The translations under genes and the position numbers were made by a program. The notes beneath the pieces were generated by a model. The model searched no databases, was not told the DNA's origin, and was given only the letters and a program-made list of their open reading frames with translations. This document shows, in pieces, positions 14,601 to 27,739 of a stretch of DNA of 64,000 nt. The stretch is taken from the NCBI GenBank assembly GCA_023333565.1, contig JAJKFH010001371.1, positions 248,001 to 312,000 of the forward strand, given 5' to 3'. The DNA comes from Puffinus mauretanicus (lineage: Eukaryota > Chordata > Aves > Procellariiformes > Procellariidae). Each line of letters opens with the position of its first letter. The first letter of the stretch is position 1.

Positions 14601-17000
14601 TTCTAGATTTGGAAGGAAAATAACGTGCAACTGAAATTAATCCAAAGACTTGTCTTCAGTAGGGTCACGTTTCCCACCAAAAAGGAGACGACTGCCCAAT
14701 TTGCAGATCAATACAGTTTATAAAGTACTCAGTAAGCACGATCGCTGTGACTTTTCAACTTCAGTCTAATATCCAGGGCAATCTTTCATTAGATATATTA
14801 ACAGTTAAGTATAATATGAATAGTTTTTTCTACAAGTACAGTTTTACACAGGTAAAAATTCACACTGTATGCATTTTGCAGGCTGTTCGTATCATATCAA
14901 TACATAAATCATATTTCCATGTGTGCAACTGCAACTATTAAGAAAGCACCAGGCATCTAGCTTCTAAATTATTAACACCAAATCTGTTTTCTCACGCCTC
15001 ATTCTTGCAGCTTTTGCAATCTTATTAGGGTTAGCAGGGGATTATTTTATCATGGATACCAATACAAACATGATGAGGGAGCAAGTACAGCAGAACAGAA
15101 CTGCCTTGTACCTCTGCAGCATGCCAACTTGGAAGGACAGAACCAAAGCGATTGTTGGTAGTATAGGTATAGGAGCCATTTTAGCTATACTAGTATACTA
15201 CTCTCATTACCTCAACAGCATAATTAATGCGTTACGGCAAGGTTATAATAATAGGCTCTTTAAAAGGTGTGCCAGCTGCAAACCCTATCCGTATTATTTT
15301 GCGTGACAAAGCGTGCCAAGCCTGATACTGTGCTCGAGCAATGGAAAAAACAGACTTTCGGGCAGACACAGCAGCTGGTTTTTCCACAGATGCTGTGAGC
15401 TGGGTACGCCTGCAGGCTTTTCCACACCAGACGTACGAAGTCCCTCGACTCAAAGAAAGTTTAATCCAAAGGGTTTCCATCAGGAAAGCAGGAGTCTCTC
15501 TCACAACATGCCTGCCAAACCTCTCAGCTAGAAAGCTCAAGCAAGCTGTATAGTCCATGGATATTATTTTTTTCTTTTTAAATTTTTTTTCCCAATTAAC
15601 ATACCAATAGCCTTGGCATCAGGCTACTTACAGAAATGTTCTCTCTCAACACTAACACTAAACATTTATCCAAGAGAGCTTCTTAATTGAGGTAGAGGAC
15701 CAGCTAATTTAAACACAACGCAGCCTACCTGAAGAGTTTTTACTACACCAGGCAAAAAGAGCCAGAGAGAAACGGCTGCAGCACGGAGATGACTACTACT
15801 CATCTCATCTCCTATTTTGGTGGCAGAAAGAGAAGGAAATGTCAGAAATAAAATGCAGACAACTATCTGAATTCAGGATTCAGCCAACTGTCAATTACAA
15901 GCCCTTCTGAAAATTACATTCTTTTAATTGACCTCTAATTCTAACCAGGTTTCTCAAGGAGGAGCATAATCAACTTCTTATCTTATACCTTTGGCATTTT
16001 TAGGTAACCATGACTACACCTACCTAAGGGATACTGCAGTGACATGGTTAGGTCCTTCATTAAGTTGTTCCTTCATTTAACCTACACATAAAGCCTTCTG
16101 AAGGCTGAACACCAGCATTTTTGGCTGGTATCTGAAAACAGCCAAAGAAACAGCTGCTTACAGCAACCTTAAGTGAAAGGAGGTTAAAGAAGGAAAGAAA
16201 GTGCATCTTTTCCTATGGAAATAAAAGTCATTACCACGCTTGGAGTATTACTCCAGGTCAATAGAAGCAAGCACTACATAATTTTGAAGAAAAATAATTA
16301 ATATCCCTCCGCACCTTCTACTCCCTCCACCACCTTGAGAAGCTACCAAGCTTCTCGGGGGGGGCTGACACCAGGAGGCAATGACTTGAAAAGAGGTCAA
16401 GGGCTGAAACAGGAGGACACAACCTCTGCTCCAAGATCACCAGCAGCAAGCACGCATACTACAGCTGCCCTGCCACAAAACCTAACCAAGGAAAAGCATC
16501 TCCCCAAAAAACCCAGAAAGGTGATTAAAAGTACTCAAGTTTGCAGTTTTAAACACATGAACTTGGAAGAGATGCTCTGAGGAATGTTCCTCTCATGTGG
16601 TTTCTCTAACGGCATCGTCATTACAGTATAAAGGGGAGAAACTAATTCATTCAACATGCATTCAGCCTCTGGTTGCTTAATCCAAACATTTCTCTATGAC
16701 CACTTAAGCAGTCAGATGACATGGAGGCTGTTTTGACTAGAAGATGCGCCACTGGTTTCTCACATGTGGATTTTATTGCAAAATTCTGCTGTTACACTGG
16801 AAAAAAAACTAATTCAAAGGATAAATGAGAACAGCGACTTGAGAAAAGGTTATTAATCTCTACATGTGTCCTATCCTACCCCTCCACCCTTTCTGAATGT
16901 TTTTTTTTCTCCTATCTTAAGGGGCATGATAGCTGAGCAGCACGTTGTTCGTTCGAGCGCATCCAACTCAGTCGATCAGCTGCGGCAAGTACTGGGATTG
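14600..17000. other. AT-rich non-coding stretch with one hydrophobic chance-like ORF
   Basis: This part is visibly richer in A and T than its surroundings and has no recognisable exon. One + strand frame, open from about 14,968 to a TGA at 15,304-15,306, contains two hydrophobic runs (around 15,000-15,050 and 15,150-15,215). Its ATG at 15,052 lies between them. It has no known family signature and no splice context, so I do not call it a gene. Confidence 0.5.
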
Positions 17001-20000
17001 CACCGTTCAAACAGTTAACACTCAGGAAACTTATCTCCTGAGCATCAGATCACAAACTGCAAACACTGCAAGGTCACGGTAATTAGCTGGCGGTTGAGAA
17101 GATCTCCGTGGCTTGCTGTGGGTGGCTCGCATCCCGTCCCCCAGCAGTTTGCTCGTCGCAGTCCTCCCACTGCCGGATCAGCAGACTCCCGGTACCCAAC
17201 GGGCGAGGAGATCTTATCCCCCTCAACAAGATCAACGTTCATTAGCAGAGAGGGGAAGAAGTCAGACACATCCTAGGAGACACCGCTGCTATGCCACTAA
17301 TAGCATCTACCCGGGCTGATATAACCCACCGGTAGTCAGCGCTCAAAGGGGAGGGGGAAACCCAAAAATGCAAATAAAGCCCACTTCTCACTTAAAGGAT
17401 AATTAGTTCCAAACAATTCTGAGTGGAGAAATTCATTATTGCAGCTCATTTTAAATTAGGGAAGCAAACCTAAGCCTTTGCACAGCCAGAAGATCACGCT
17501 CTGAACAAACCAAGGGAGGTTGCAGATGCACACCATGCTGACCATAGGGTCCAGCTTCTGAGTTCAGCGTAGGTGGAGAGATAAACGCCTTCGGTGCAAA
17601 GCTATGTCAAGCCTGGTAAACACATATGCATACAGATCCTAATAATAACCTGTTATTTCTGGAGGGAATTGGGGGGGGGAAATAGGCATTGGACTGGAAG
17701 AGTAGAACAGATTTAACACGTGGGATACTATGTAGAAACCTGAAGCAGCAGGGTTTGTCTCCATCAAGCTTATGAAGTCCTGCTTAAAGCTGAACTTAGC
17801 GTGATCTTAACTGAAACCTGGCCAAAACCCAAGCAAAAAGTCCACAAGAATCATGCTTTCAGAAACTCCAATGCGAGTGCTACAAAAGCAGTTTTGCTGC
17901 CTGGAGCTTTGAATACAAGACCTTCTGTAACAGGAAAAAAATATTTTCTGCAAAGTGACCCAAAGGACTCTAGAAGCATTTAGGAGACTGCTTTAGTCGA
18001 AGTCAAAAGGGAAAAAAAAAGCCCATAAAATTGGAAGACAATGTGAACAATGCTGAGCTATTCATTCAAAAATGAAAGCTGCTGCTGGGAGAGAAGGGGA
18101 AATGCCCACCACAATAGCTTTGGAAAACACTGCCCAAAACCCTCAGGAAAGAAAGAAAAAGAAAAACACAGTTTCAGAAATCGAGGATGATAAAAGTAAC
18201 ACAGAGGAACTACGGCAGTTGCACGCTAGGAAATAAAGACCAAAAAGAAAATCACCCCGGTCGAGCCATTTACCCCAGCTCCCACAAGCCTGGTTTTTAC
18301 CCGGTTTAACCCAGGAGTGCCTTTAGCAGAAAGCCGGCAGGGGGGTTTCGGCAGCTCCCAGCACTCGCGCCACGCAGGGATGCACCCCCCTCCTCCCACG
18401 GCTCCCACCCCGCGTGGGACCAGCCCCGCTGCCACGCGTGGGCTGCTGGCACGGCCTCGAGGCTGTCTCTGCTTAGCACCGCGCCGGGGGCAGAAAACAG
18501 GGAATGAAGGATCGATTGTGGAGGGAGGGAGGCGCCTCGTCGGCCCTGTGAGCCCCTCTCCGTCCTCCCGTGTCTCAGAAACAACCTACACCTCCTAACG
18601 TAAAGGGCGACGGGACGGCGCGCACGCGGAATAAATACGGGGCTGTGGACGGGAACAGCAAACATCTCACTTGCCCTCCCATTACTTACAGCAAATTTGC
18701 GTCTGCTGCTTCGTCTCCTTCTTCCACAGATCCCTTCTTTAAAAAATCCTCATCGCAAGAAAGAGACAGCAGGGGCATCTTTCAAGCCACCACCCACCCT
18801 GCAGCGATAAATCTCGGCGTATTTAAATGCAACCTGCTAAATCACTGGGAGCCTGCGCTTCTCGGTGTGGTCCTCCCTGGGCAACACGGAGGTATGGAAA
18901 CACGCGGGGGCTGACGGCAGCACTATCGGCATCACCGCACGCCATGCACGTACCAGTCCCTGTCCTCCTAAAGCAGCCTTCAGACCGTCCTACTTCCACT
19001 CAAAGCATGGCCAGCGAGGCCCCAAAAACAGCTACCCTAGAAAAAACTTCTTTTAAAAAAATGGGTATTTCAGGAATGGGTTAATACACCTGGAAGTACC
19101 AGCCACCTCCTTGCACCGGCATCTTTCCAGCCTACCACGGGCCCGGCCACAGCAATTTTGCAGGGTTAGAGAACATAAACAAAGAAGTGGACAGCAAGCT
19201 GTAATTCTAGAAACCCACCAGAAACCTCTGCCTTCAGGTTGCCATTTCCACCTTCTTCCTCAGCCTCCCCTTCCTGCGCCCTGGCAGCCTGGTGCGGGAC
19301 CCTCCAGCACCTTCTCAAGGGGAAGCCCAACCACAGCTGCACGCCGGCCAGCCGTGACTTAACTCTGCTTCTCCTCTACCGGCTAAAAAGGCAGGAGCAA
19401 TGCAAGACCAAAGATCCTGTGTGGCCAGAAAACTGGAGTCCACGTGGACTGCGTCATCCATAGCATCCTGGATCCCAACAAGGGATCCAAGCAAGAGGCC
19501 GTAACTTCAGTTTCATAAATCACCAGCACTGAACCCAAGTCTTCCAGCAACGCTATTGCTCTCCTTCCCTTGCCTTCAGTTACAAGATCTCAAAGACCTA
19601 AAAGTACTTCTTATTACTTAACAACCCAGCAATTCTTCTGAGAGCTACTTAGGATGAAAAAAAAACCCTTATCAGATGAGACCAGCAGGACTCCAAAGCA
19701 GAGCACTGGCATTTGTCTAGAAAAAGTGGCACCATTCAGACAGTCTCAAGCAAGGAGCAAAACAAAGCCAGAACAAGTCTTAATGAGAGCTGTATCTTTT
19801 ATCTGAGGAAAACAAACAAGTGAACTACATGGAAACTCAGCCAAGAAGAAAAAGCAACACAATCCCTTGTGACCAGATAAAATATTAGCTCGCCTGTTGC
19901 ATTTCTAGCTTAGAGAGAAAAAGCAGAATATCCTTAGTATTTAGTTTCTTTCTAATTCTGGGATATGTTTTTTGGCAGCAAGCCTGTGTTTCACCTGAGG

Positions 20001-22670
20001 GTAATGCAAAAAGGAACATAAAAAACCCCAACGTGAATGACAACCGAAGAGCAGCCGTCTGTGTGGGTGTTTCTCTTTCCAAACCAAACTCGGAGTGAAA
20101 AGGGTTTTCCAACGAGTCAGCCAAGGAAAGGGAAACTTCATCAAGAGGCGCAGTGGGATCTGCCTGGAGAGCACGCTTCATGCAAGTATCAGGGCTAAAA
20201 CCATTCCCCCCGCCCACTACCAGCAGCCCTCCCAGGTGTCCGTCTGTGCGCTGGTCCTCATCCTCCCTTTTAAAAACTGCAGCGAAAGCTGCTGGGAAGC
20301 CTGCAATGCGTGGCAAGTAATTACAGAGCAAAGCAGAGCAGAACAACCCCAAGGGATAAGGAGCAATTTAGACAGGCTCCAAACGCTGACCCTCCATGAG
20401 GGCTACACGAGATCTGTGAAAGCAAACTGAAAGACACTTAAATTGGCGCGGCCATGCTTAGAGGGCTGGGTAAGCGCGAACTGCGAAGTGCCCAAGGAAC
20501 AGATCTGCATGCCACAACTGCTCATCTGCGCTAAACAAAGATTTAAAAACGGTGATCTGAACCTTGCACAAGTCAGCTCCGTCCTTGGCTGCAGGTAACC
20601 CCGAGACAGCCTCCCCACCGCTGCAACCACACACGCAGACCTCGGTTTCGGTGTCCAGCCTCAGACGAGGCTGCCCCTCACCTGCCAGACTACCTGGGGC
20701 TGGAGGTGCCAGCCAAGCGAAGCGCTCAGCCTGCTCAAAACCCAGCACATTTGCAAGACACAAAGTCAGGCGAGGGCAGATGGAGTCTTGAATTAGGCTG
20801 CTCAGCTGCCTTCCAGCTCCTTCCAGAGCAGCTCCTCTACCTCCACTGGAGACAGGGTATCGCTTTGGACATACGCAGTTTAGATGCACCTTTGGTCCAA
20901 CCCAGCATAGCTATTTTCACGGCGTCTTCACCAGCAGATTACAATACATGCCCACATACTTTAAGCATAGCTCAACAATATCAGCAAAAATTCACTGATA
21001 GGAGAAATATTTTCCTATCAGAGTACTCAAAGCTTGAGGTGGATACCTCCTCCTCCAAGCACTCACCCGCTGGAGCAAAACCCTCCTTGCTTTCAGCCGA
21101 GGGTCAGAAGAAAAGCTGAGCCAGGGGTGCCCCGAGATTCCTGCTCATTTCATAACAAGCTGCCGTAAAAGGAAAGTGAGCTGAATATTCACATGCTTAA
21201 GGCCATTTAAAGCAGAGACTGGCTTTCCTAACATATCAGGGTTTTTCTGGCCTCTGAGGGCAAGAGACAGGAGGAAGAGAAATACTTTTTGGGGAGAAAG
21301 CACTAATAAGATAGGAGATCCCTTGAAATAATTAGGACTATAAGGAAAAAAAAAAAAAAGAAAGGAAAAAAAAAACCAACAAAACAACCACCCACAAACT
21401 TTCCCTAAGGAAAAGCTTATGAATCCTCTACATCCACAGGTCATCGGGGGTATGGCAAGCACGGGGCCAACCGCTGCAGCAACACTGGGACACACGCAAG
21501 ATGTTCTGCATCCCACATGGACAGGGGATTTGCAAATAGGTTCACAATGAGCAAGTCCCCAGGGAACCAGGGAAAATCGAGTAGCTAAAACAATCCTAAT
21601 TTGCCAGCTGATACAGATGTTTTTTCAACAGGAAGATACTAACAGGTCTTAGGAAAACATAAGCCCCCCCCCCGGAGAGAGGAGGGTCGTTTCGGCACTT
21701 AATTTTTCCCAGTCTTCTCAGGAAGCTCAGCAGGAAATGGCAGAGACTTCCCCCACTGCATAAGTTCTTTTATCAGGTTAAATTAGATTAATTCCCCCTG
21801 GGAAGATTACTGCTGTAGACAGCTGATGGGTGCTCTTACCTTGATTCTCATGGTGCTTCTACCCCAGTAACTGAAAACAGCACTTAAAAGTTTCATCCCC
21901 ATTCTTTCACAAAGATATGGCTCCGTAACCTGCAGGCAACGTATACCCGCTCGGACCGAATGCAGAATACACCTAAAATCCTAGTGCTACTTCCCCTCTT
22001 TCTTCTGGTTTCTAACCATTCAGAAGAAAATTGAAGCTCAACAATTTCTGCTTGTTTTCTTAATGGAACTGTGACAAAGCTGCTGTGCAATCGTCTGCTA
22101 TGAGGGGAAAAAAACCAGAAGGATAAAGCAAACTGCAGGAGTTAACCTGCAGTGGCAAACAAATCATTTATGTGCCCACACGTGGAGCCAAGCCTCATTT
22201 GTCAGAGGAATAAGTATCAAAGGCTTTGAACAGCCATCCACTCCCTGGTGTCATCCTCAGACGTTTGGTGTTTGCAGCATTAACAGCTAACGGTAACAAA
22301 GATGCCTCTGTAAAAGGAGTGGTGGAAATGTCAGGGGAGATGCAAGAACAAGAAGAAAAGATCTCTGCACTCTGAAGGGTAGCTGTTGACGCGAGAAGCC
22401 GGCTCAAGACCCAGAATGGCTAGGAGCAGCTGGTGAAAGCAATGAGGCGAATGAAGACAGTTTGTCCCTGGAGCAGCAGCTGGGGAGGAGAGGAGGAGGC
22501 AGCTGCATCACTGCCCCAGGACATCCCACGCGCCACCCTACTCGTTTCAGGGTGTCTGACAAGGGTACTCAAACGTGGGGATGACAGTGCCTGTCTCATC
22601 ACAAAGCTCGACCCTCGGCGAGCCTCCAGTGGCCCCAAGCGCGGGTGCAACAGGACAGCGCAATGCACTG

Positions 22671-22732
22671 CATGGACATACTCGTACATGGACATACATA
22701 CATGGACATACATACATGGACACACTCATACA
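22671..22732. repeat. Minisatellite, ~14-bp unit
   Basis: About four imperfect head-to-tail copies of a 14-bp unit built on acatggacatacat are visible. The first copy is interrupted by ctcgt and the last ends in cacactcat. The repeat leaves frames open on both strands with periodic Met, Asp, Ile, His and Tyr residues; these are products of the repeat and not of a gene. Confidence 0.8.
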
Positions 22733-25710
22733 AGGATGCTGCGGTTAAGGTGAGTTTGCTAACTCACTGCTCAGGGTCAGGCCAAAAGGATGGCTACACG
22801 GACCACCGGACCCTGAACAGCAGTTCCCATTCACCCACCGTTGGTTAACCCCTGTGGCAGCCGTCACGAGGAAAAACAAGAGCAACCCAGATTAAATTAT
22901 CCACTGCAGCAAGCGCAACGCTGTTCTCAACTTGCATTACCCATCCTTATGCTCTCACAACAGCGTCTCAAGCTATTTTTTCAAGTCAGCATTTAGCTTT
23001 TTTGCCAGCTAATACGACATTTCCTCTCCCTTCCCACAGCCCAAGTATTTGGTGAAATTGCGTCTTCTGCAAATTGTGCTGCAAATGCTGAACTTTTGCC
23101 ACTTAGACAGGGAAAGCCTTGACTAAAAATAAACCACATTTCAGAAAATAGACCCCTTCCCAGTACAATGAAATACCGGATAATGTATGCAAGCAGACCT
23201 GCCAGGAGAACACAACCTCCAGATTTGCATAAGAATCTCACCAAGCTCAACAGACAGACAGCTGCAACTACTGTGACTTGTCCCATCTTAAAAAAAACAG
23301 GGGAAAAAAGGAGAGAGGTAGGGTTGAGGGTGCTGGGGTAAATCAAGTTTCCACCTGTTTTGGCAGGAAGAGAAGTGCCACCACCACCACTTGCCTGCAT
23401 CCCCCATGCACCGAGCTGCTCATAACCCGTAAGGGAGGAAGAGGATGACACCCTGCTCCCTACATGGCCACTACAGGAGGCAAAACCCTATTACAGGAAA
23501 TTCACTGCAATTCAGGCGTGCAAGAGGACGACTTGGGCTTTTGCCACCTGAGTCACCAGGAGTCTGGGGCGCTGACTCAGTGCTGGCTCCCTCCGACTCA
23601 GACGCACCTGTGACAGCTTGCTAGCAAACAGAGGCACTCCCGCCTTTGCTGTTCCCCTTCTCATTACGGTTCTTCCTTTAAAAAGAGGCCTTTTACGCCA
23701 GAAAATTAATTTAAGAAAAGGAAGTACAACGAGAAGGCTAGCATGGGAAGCAGAGGCTTTCTACTAACCAGCTCTGCTTTAAGCTCCGAAGCGGAGAGCA
23801 CGTCTGCTTGCGTGGTGCGATAAACCCCGGGAAATACAGGGGAATTAGGTGGAAACAGCTCCACCCTGACTCCTACTCCTCCAGCACGTCTGCCGCACCG
23901 CCCAGACAGTCCTGGATGAACCAGGTTTTCAAGAAAGATCGCTTTCCATAATGAACCCATCTCACTTTTTTAGGGATCAAGAAAGCTTCATGCAGTGAAT
24001 TATGGTTATGTCCTCCTACAATCAAATAGGCCATTCAGGCAGGCCAAATGCAAGGCAATGCCATTTTGGCACGAGATCCAACAGGGATGGACATTTGCAG
24101 AAGGAGCTTCTTTTGCTCTGTAAGCTCTTACGGTGGCTCGAGCTTGGCATGCCCGGCCAGCCCCTCCTTGTCCATCGGTGCTCCCGCGGCAGCATCCATC
24201 TACCTGCTTCTCAAACCTCCCCTGAGCAACCACAAATGGCAAAATATTCCACTCCAATTCCAGGGGTTGCACACACACCTCTGGTCAGCTGGGAACTGTA
24301 ATTCCAGTTAATAAAAACATAGCCTGCAACCCAGCCCTATATTTTCTCCTCCTCAAAGTAACGCAGGAATTGAAATCGAGGTGCAAGCGGACCTGCTGGT
24401 AGCACCGCGAGGAGCACCACTGAAAGCAGGTTTGGCATCTCGGTGACTACAACTGACTCAAGCAATCCACTCACAGTGGATTTGCAGAGAGCGCAAATGA
24501 GATTTTTCAGTTGAGCACTGATGCCTTAAAGCAATAAATACATCAAATAAGTCGGGCAAAAGGATGCACCGGCCAGTGCAGCCGAGGCACTACTCCACTG
24601 CTTCTGATAGCAATCAGTGGCAGGGCAGAGCAGTAATTATCCAGGGAGGAATAAGCTGCTACAGGCTCTTCTTGCCGTACATTAAGAAAACAACAGCAGA
24701 TTTGTTCATGGTTGGATACCAACACGAAAACAGCTTCCTCCCACCCCCACTCGGGACGGCGGGCAGACGCACGCTACGGGGGAGCTACGGAAGGCCAGCA
24801 AAGCCGGAGGGCGCAGAAGCAGCGCGCACAGCCGCCAGCTCGACCGGGATTCCCCAGCTGGTGCCACGGGAAGGAAAAGGCTGTGCCTGCGTTAGCAAGG
24901 AGCTTGGCCTCCCAGGAGCTGCTCTGCAGCGACGCTGTGTTTTCCAATGCTTTCCTCAGAGGTCTGTCAGCAAGGCTAAGTGCAAACCTTACCTTCTGCC
25001 TGGGTGTTTTCACAACGCAGCTGGATGGAAAAAAACTATTCACTGCGGAGCGGTCTCTCCCCCGGTATCTGTCAGTCCACACCCCTGCCACCCTCGAGGC
25101 AAACCTTGCACACACAGAGACCCTCTCCCCCGCGCCAGCAGCACGGCAAACCTACCTGCTCAGAGCACCGGCTTCTCTTGAGGCACCGACAAGGAGCCAG
25201 AACACGATCCCCATCGGCATACAGGAACTGGCAAATCCTGTAAGCGTTAGAGGAGAATAGTAATTAGTGACATGAATAAGAACTGGCTGGTGAAAGGGAA
25301 GGATGCCAAGGTAACCTCACGAGCAATGGGAGGGCGTCAGATCCCTGCCCTAACACACTCCTGCCTAGCCCTGCCACCACAGCGGAGGTACCCGGCACGA
25401 GGCTGTCGGGGGGCTTCTCCAAAATCACAGAAGGAAGCCAAGGTAAAAGGCAAGACGGTGAGTTCCAAACCAAGGCTGTTCGTCCAGCAAAGCCTCCTCA
25501 ACAGTCAGCGCACTGAAGTTAATGTCTAAGTAGAGGGGCAGAAAAGAGGCTGATAAATGGGGCGGAAGCCGTCACTGCGCAACTCCCCTACTGCCCTCCC
25601 TGAGATGCTGCTGAAGGTCTCCTGCTCCACAGCACTTGTGCAATTTCTTATAGTTTGCAGAGCAGATGGATCCCATCTGATGTCAGAGCCAGGCTGCTTC
25701 CATGTTTTCA

Positions 25711-25741
25711 TTGTTATTATTATTATTGATTCATTATTATT
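25711..25741. repeat. Imperfect (ATT)n microsatellite
   Basis: The segment is a run of ttattattattatt-type trinucleotides broken by gattc. It is an ordinary short microsatellite in non-coding sequence. Confidence 0.75.
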
Positions 25742-27739
25742 GGTTTTATAATATAAATGGTTTTATATTTCCCACCAATTGCTTTATACATTAGTCACAC
25801 GAAAGACATGTAGCAGCACTGAGCAAAGGCTGTGACAGAAGTCACCTCCATGGGCTGCAGAAACACCTCGCTGCAGGCATGCAAAGTGCCCGCTGCACGC
25901 CAAAGAAGAGGTATCAAAAAAAAAGATGTTTTACTGGAAACAATTCCAAGCAGCCATAAGGAGACATTTTTCTGATGATACAACTGAAATAAAGGTCACT
26001 GCATCTAACAGGGTTTTAGTTTTCCTGTTCTGTTCATGCAACGGTTTGGGGACAGCAATGAACACGGTGGATGAACCACCATCCTCAAGCACGCTGCAAC
26101 GGAGAGAGGATTTGGAAGTGGGGGGAGGTAAGGAAACGGGGTGGGACAACTTCTCCAGTCAAAGCACCAAACTGGCAAGGGGAAGGTATGGGATCAGCCC
26201 AACAACATCTCACATATTTCCTGCCAGCTGGACCTCGTTATGAACTGCGAGAAAACTTACTCATGCAGCGCATTGGTTTACCTTGGACTGAGAAAAAGAG
26301 ACATGCTTGTTTTCTCTAGTCTCTGTGGGTGACTCACAGACGTTAGCCATTGCCAGCCGGTATTTGAAGAACTGAGAAAAAACGTAATCCATTCAGCCCC
26401 CATTTTCCCCTTTCTCCTTTCCCATTACGGAAGGGCTGAAGCATTTCTAAGGATGAAAACAATGCTGAAGACCACAAGACCATAGTACAGACCTTGGCCT
26501 CCAGCCTCAAGCACAAGTTTTCCATCGCTATTTATAATTGCTCTCCCTGTTGCTTTACATTACCACTCTAGCCAAAACACAAGAGTTATTTACTGGTGTT
26601 ATGTACCTCCAGGAGGGTCTTCTGTTTTTCTTTTGAAATCAGTAACTGAACACTGTTCTGCAGCGGAACACAAAGTCTCTACAAAGACAGAAATAACATG
26701 ACAAATCCAACCTGGCCAGCCGCAGCTTATTTATAAAAGTACAGAAAGACAACTTTCCTCCCCCAGCAAGGAAATTCATACCTTAGCTTCACATGGCTTA
26801 CACCTAAAGGGGCTGCTTTAGCTTTGTAGGACTTCATCTGCATTAGCACCGACCCACTCCTGCACCAGGGCTCAGCACGTCGGGGACAGCAGCACGGCTG
26901 CTGTGCAGACAACCTTATCTCCCTTCCTCCTTCGGCTCTTTTTCCTCTAACAACTTTCTCAATGCCATTGCTACTATTAGACAACATTGCAAAAACATCA
27001 CCGGCAAAGTTCAAACTCCTCGCCTCCCGGCACTGCTGAGCAAGGCAAACAGAGATGCTTGTAGCTTCTTTAAGTGCTGCTGGATTTAATCAAACCCATA
27101 TGAAGGTGGCCTGGCCTGCCTTCCCAAAGCAACCGCAGCTCTCAGGCAAAGCATTGTGTCCCACAGCAGCCAGATGTACTGGAAACACAGCTGAGTGCCA
27201 GGGCATCAGCCCCCCGCCCCTGGTCCCAAACTCCCTTCTTGCAGTGCCCAGCGGCATCACTCGCCCCAGGGCTGCTCCTCCCCGGAGACACGACCATGCT
27301 CCGGGCCATGCAGAGCATGGATGACACACTCATGCCAGCAAAGCTCCTCTGCAGCTCCAACGTGTCCACCAAAATATTCATTTCTTGGTGTCACCACCCC
27401 AGCAAGGTCTTTCTGTCCTTGACCTTGATGTCGTGACGTGTTGCCTCTTGGCAGTCTCTTGGCTCGTGCAGAGACACGATAACATTTTATTTCATCTAAT
27501 GTGGCAAGTAAAGATTCACCAGAGTTTTAAAAAAAAGTTATGAAGCATTGGGGCAGAGGACTGAGCGATACCGGGTGACCTACAAAGGGAGAAGGAAGCA
27601 TCACCAGATCAGGAGTGAAGGGTCAAGCAAAACGATGGGGCAGAGAAATAGGAGGACCCTGCATAGCAGGAGCGACCAGAGAAGCCCCCCAGCCACATCC
27701 TGTAAAGGAGAAGGGTGGCACTGGCCAAGAGAGCAGGCA

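Larger units (their letters stand above)
17000..27739. other. Non-coding stretch with small tandem repeats, no gene recognised
   Basis: No recognisable exon was found on either strand. A CpG-containing, GC-rich patch lies at about 18,260-18,660, and another GC-rich patch at about 24,740-25,160. The longer open frames coincide with these patches, as expected when stop codons are depleted by high GC. The stretch also holds a 14-bp-unit minisatellite near 22.7 kb and an ATT-type microsatellite near 25.7 kb, listed separately, and A-rich runs at about 21,350-21,375. Confidence 0.55.

Noticed and set aside
22420..22753. Open frames with periodic Met/Tyr/His/Thr residues near 22.6 kb
   Set aside because: They are translations of the 14-bp minisatellite.
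24564..25260. Two overlapping + strand frames of 205 and 182 codons
   Set aside because: They overlap in different frames within a GC-rich patch, with a minus-strand frame open as well. There is no known motif.
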